A DNA stretch of 42,867 nucleotides from an uncultured Chloroflexota bacterium. Its GTDB lineage: Bacteria > Chloroflexota > Anaerolineae > Anaerolineales > Anaerolineaceae. Location: contig CADBKS010000017.1 of the NCBI GenBank assembly GCA_902795255.1, positions 1 through 42,867 of the forward strand, given 5' to 3'. Position numbers and translations under genes: made by a program. Shown one piece after another: positions 40,913 through 42,867 of this stretch. Each line of letters begins with the position of its first letter. Position 1 is the first letter of the stretch. The notes beneath the pieces are model-generated. The model worked only from the letters and a program-made list of their open reading frames with translations. It had not been told where the DNA came from and did not search any database.

Positions 40913-42357
40913 TGGCCACACTCAGCTACGAACAGCAAGCCGAGATTGGATACCGGTATGTCCGGGACCGGCTGGAGGCAGCCTCCCCATATGGGGCTCT
41001 GCGGCTGCGGAAAGAAGGTTTTTACACACCGGACCGAAGGGAAGAACTGGAAGCAGAACTGGATGCCGTAGCGCTGTTTGTTAACGCACTGACAGAGGAC
41101 CGGTCAGCCGTGCTGGATTTCCGTCAGCAGATGACCGCTTTGAAAGACCTCCGCGGCACATTTGACCACTGTTCCGAAGGAATGATCCTGACGGAAGTCG
41201 AGCTGTTTGAACTCAGCTCCTTCTGCACCCGGATCCGTTTACTGATTCCCTTTGCAGAACAGCTGCGGTCATTCGGAGCTTCTGACGGCCTGATGCTTTC
41301 GGATATGGAAGCGCCGCTGCAGATCCTGCAGCCTGAAGCACAGAGCAGAAGCGGTTTTTATATTGAAGATTCACGGACACAGGCGCTTCTGGAAGCCCGC
41401 AGCGCCAAACGGTCGCTGGACCGTCAGCTCCGTCAGCAACGGAATGAAAGCCTGCTGCGGCAGCACCGGGAAGCAGCGGACGCAGAGGAAAAGGCACTTG
41501 CCGCGATTTATGCGGAGCTGAGCGGATCGCTTCGTCCGTATATGCCGCTGTTTCGAAAGAACGCAGATACCGCGGGGCGTCTGGATGCCGCGCTGGCCAA
41601 AGCGCTGCAAGCCGTACGCTTCGGCTGTACCCGCCCGCAGATCGGCGGAAACACGCTCATCATGACGGACGGGATCCATCCGCAGGTGGCTTCCGCGCTG
41701 GAAATGGACGGCCGGAACTTTTCCCCTGTTTCGATCCGGATGCCGAAGGGCGTTACCGTACTGACCGGCGCCAACATGGGCGGCAAGAGCATAGCCCTGA
41801 AAACCGTCCTGCTGAACACGGCTCTCGCCCTTTCCGGGTGTTTCGTCTTCTGCCGGGAGGCGGAGATCCCGATGTTTGAGCGGATCGACCTGATCAGCCG
41901 GGATCTGTCCGACGCGGAGCAGGGACTCAGCAGCTTCGGAGCGGAGATCATGGCTTTCAACGAAGCCGCGGCCCATATTCCTGCGGACGGACTCTCACTG
42001 ATCGTCATGGATGAATTCTCCCGCGGAACGAATGCCGAAGAAGGATCCGCTATCGTCCGGGCTGCCGTAAAATATCTTGCCGGGAAAAACGCCGTCACCC
42101 TTCTGGCCACCCACTACGAAGGGGCGGCAGATTTCGCCGTGAAACATTATCAGGTCAGAGGACTTCGGCATCAGGATGCGGCTGCGGATATGTCCCCTGC
42201 CGGATCCCCGTCAGATGCCCTGCGGCGCATCGGAGATGCCATGGACTACGGACTGAGAGAAGTCCGTCCCGGCACGGAATGCCCGCATGATGCCATCCGT
42301 ATCTGCCGGATGCTCGGCCTCCCGCAGGAAATGCTCACGACGCTGGAGAAAGACTAA
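40912..42357 (+). CDS. kamC: MutS-like ATPase, aminomutase reactivase KamC
   Basis: 481 residues, ATG 40912 sharing its A with the kamB stop (TGATG), with GGGGAGGA as ribosome site. The C-terminal half is a MutS-type ABC ATPase: Walker A LTGANMGGKSIALKTVLLN, a Q-loop-like GLSSFGAEIMAF, Walker B LIVMDEFSRGTN, and switch LATHYEG. The N-terminal mismatch-recognition domain of DNA-repair MutS is absent; the remaining helices form a lever-like region. This shortened MutS class is encoded within ornithine and lysine aminomutase clusters (OrnL/KamC) and is proposed to remodel the B12 enzyme. With kal downstream, the lysine version is favoured. Confidence 0.8.
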   Translation: MATLSYEQQAEIGYRYVRDRLEAASPYGALRLRKEGFYTPDRREELEAELDAVALFVNALTEDRSAVLDFRQQMTALKDLRGTFDHCSEGMILTEVELFELSSFCTRIRLLIPFAEQLRSFGASDGLMLSDMEAPLQILQPEAQSRSGFYIEDSRTQALLEARSAKRSLDRQLRQQRNESLLRQHREAADAEEKALAAIYAELSGSLRPYMPLFRKNADTAGRLDAALAKALQAVRFGCTRPQIGGNTLIMTDGIHPQVASALEMDGRNFSPVSIRMPKGVTVLTGANMGGKSIALKTVLLNTALALSGCFVFCREAEIPMFERIDLISRDLSDAEQGLSSFGAEIMAFNEAAAHIPADGLSLIVMDEFSRGTNAEEGSAIVRAAVKYLAGKNAVTLLATHYEGAADFAVKHYQVRGLRHQDAAADMSPAGSPSDALRRIGDAMDYGLREVRPGTECPHDAIRICRMLGLPQEMLTTLEKD

Positions 42358-42423
42358 AGATAAACATACATATGTTCCGTCCTGTTTCACAGCCCCGGAT
42401 CCGCGAACCGCATTTGGAAAGAC

Positions 42424-42452
42424 TTGCTTTTTTTTCAAAAATCAGGTATGCT
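42424..42452 (+). promoter_or_regulatory. Sigma-70-type promoter of the riboswitch-kal transcript
   Basis: TTGCTT (42424-42429), 17 nt, TATGCT (42447-42452). Transcription would start near 42459, giving about 45 nt before the riboswitch core. Confidence 0.65.
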
Positions 42453-42505
42453 TATTAATGTAAAAGAGCGAACGCATTGCAGTATCGTTATCGCGAATCA
42501 TAGTG

Positions 42506-42669
42506 TCGAATAGAGGCGCGGGATGCAGGGTAGCCTCCTCTTATGAAACCGGCAGTTTCAGAGGACGGCAAAGGGGCATTCCGCCGAAGAAAAACGGCAC
42601 GCCGAACCGTTTTTCTGGGGGCCGGGCCAAGCGCCAGCCACTGTCATGCAGAGCATGAAGCGCTATCGA
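42506..42669 (+). promoter_or_regulatory. Lysine riboswitch (L box), predicted lysine-ON
   Basis: The conserved L-box elements appear in order: helix P1 5' strand TCGAATAG (42506-42513) running into AGAGGCGCG, then AAAGGGG (42570-42576) followed by CGCCGAAG, then CTGGG (42615-42619), then CTGTCA and a P5-type hairpin CATGC-AGA-GCATG (42645-42657), and the P1 3' strand CTATCGA (42663-42669). P1 pairs UCG, a bulged A, then AUAG with CUAUCGA. The aptamer is followed directly by a terminator whose 5' arm includes the P1 3' strand, and then by kal. Confidence 0.88.
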
Positions 42670-42698
42670 AATTTTATATTTTCGATAGCGCTTTTTTA
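42659..42698 (+). terminator. Riboswitch-controlled intrinsic terminator
   Basis: 13-bp stem: AGCGCTATCGAAA (42659-42671) with TTTCGATAGCGCT (42680-42692), loop of 8 nt, T-run 42692-42697. Its 5' arm contains the P1 3' strand (42663-42669), so P1 and the terminator exclude each other. Confidence 0.88.
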
Positions 42699-42794
42699 TT
42701 TGACACAGGCACGGGCATCCGCCCGGCAAACGTGAAAAACATGAGATCCGGGCAGCATGAAACCGGAGCTGTCTGACTGAAAAGGAGAAAAACA

Positions 42795-42867
42795 ATGAAA
42801 TCCATGATCCGGGTCCGAATGGGAGCCGAAGACGCGCATTACGGTGGCAATCTGGTAGACGGGGCCC
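42795..42867 (+). CDS. kal: 3-aminobutyryl-CoA ammonia lyase, N-terminal part (Kal)
   Basis: Runs off the right edge; 24 codons are present from ATG 42795 (AAAGGAG upstream). The residues include [18 protein letters not shown], which matches the strongly conserved N-terminus of Kal (hotdog-fold), the enzyme that removes ammonia from 3-aminobutyryl-CoA to give crotonyl-CoA in lysine fermentation. The kamB-kamC pair upstream and the lysine riboswitch support the call. The remaining pathway genes are presumably downstream. Confidence 0.75.
   Translation, partial: MKSMIRVRMGAEDAHYGGNLVDGA

Noticed and set aside
40912..42357. DNA mismatch-repair MutS or MutS2
   Set aside because: The mismatch-recognition N-terminal domain and a Smr domain are absent, the length is too short, and the neighbours are kamB and kal.

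Overview
The window looks like chromosomal DNA of a moderately GC-rich (mid-50s percent by eye) anaerobic Firmicute, most likely a gut or rumen Clostridia lineage. The evidence is Shine-Dalgarno-led genes, a Na+-pumping decarboxylase, zinc-ribbon Ser/Thr kinases with BspA-type leucine-rich repeats, a clostridial-style pilus operon with a DUF4860 protein, and lysine-fermentation genes. I cannot name the species.

Layout. 1-2982 (+): tail of a type IV pilus / type II secretion operon (GspF/PilC end, three small pilin-like proteins, DUF4860, and a PilT ATPase broken by what looks like a 7-nt deletion). 3088-3945 (-): secreted orphan. 4176-4248: tRNA-Glu(CTC). 4394-6591 (-): beta, biotin-carrier and gamma subunits of a Na+-translocating decarboxylase, the carrier having two tandem biotinyl domains. 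6796-7195: hairpin-bounded non-coding island resembling an IS200/IS605-type remnant. 7284-9869 (-): large exported protein ending in a sortase domain preceded by its own IPNTG motif. 10119-14969 (-): HAD hydrolase plus two GT-C-like membrane proteins, one frameshifted. 15071-16807 (-): AT-richer ABC exporter. 17089-17433 (+): small cupin.

17683-28104 and 33217-37396 hold a signalling neighbourhood: two transmembrane Ser/Thr kinases with different outer domains (LRR plus PDZ-like; SecD-head-like), a solitary N-lobe pseudokinase that aligns without gaps to the first 82 residues of the LRR kinase, an XRE-type regulator and a 482-aa-frame protein sharing its C-terminal helical module, a zinc-ribbon membrane protein, and a two-TM/Rossmann/RyR-like protein. 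These may work as one envelope-sensing network, but that is inference. 28305-31200 adds a nucleotide-sugar dehydrogenase and another GT-C-like protein; 31279-33008 a YitT protein and a membrane orphan.

37527-39679: small secreted or membrane proteins and a DUF4342 protein. Three promoters (33129-33157, 37997-38025, 38478-38506) share an exact ACAAAATTACA-N11-CTATAAT architecture, implying a small regulon of unknown envelope proteins.

39911-42867 (+): kamB-kamC (lysine 5,6-aminomutase reactivase), then a promoter, a lysine riboswitch with a terminator, and the start of kal. The 3' strand of riboswitch helix P1 is also the 5' arm of the terminator, so lysine binding should prevent termination: a predicted lysine-ON switch for lysine catabolism. 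Three frameshifted genes occur in the window (pilT, one GT-C gene, one small membrane gene) and may be real decay or sequence errors.
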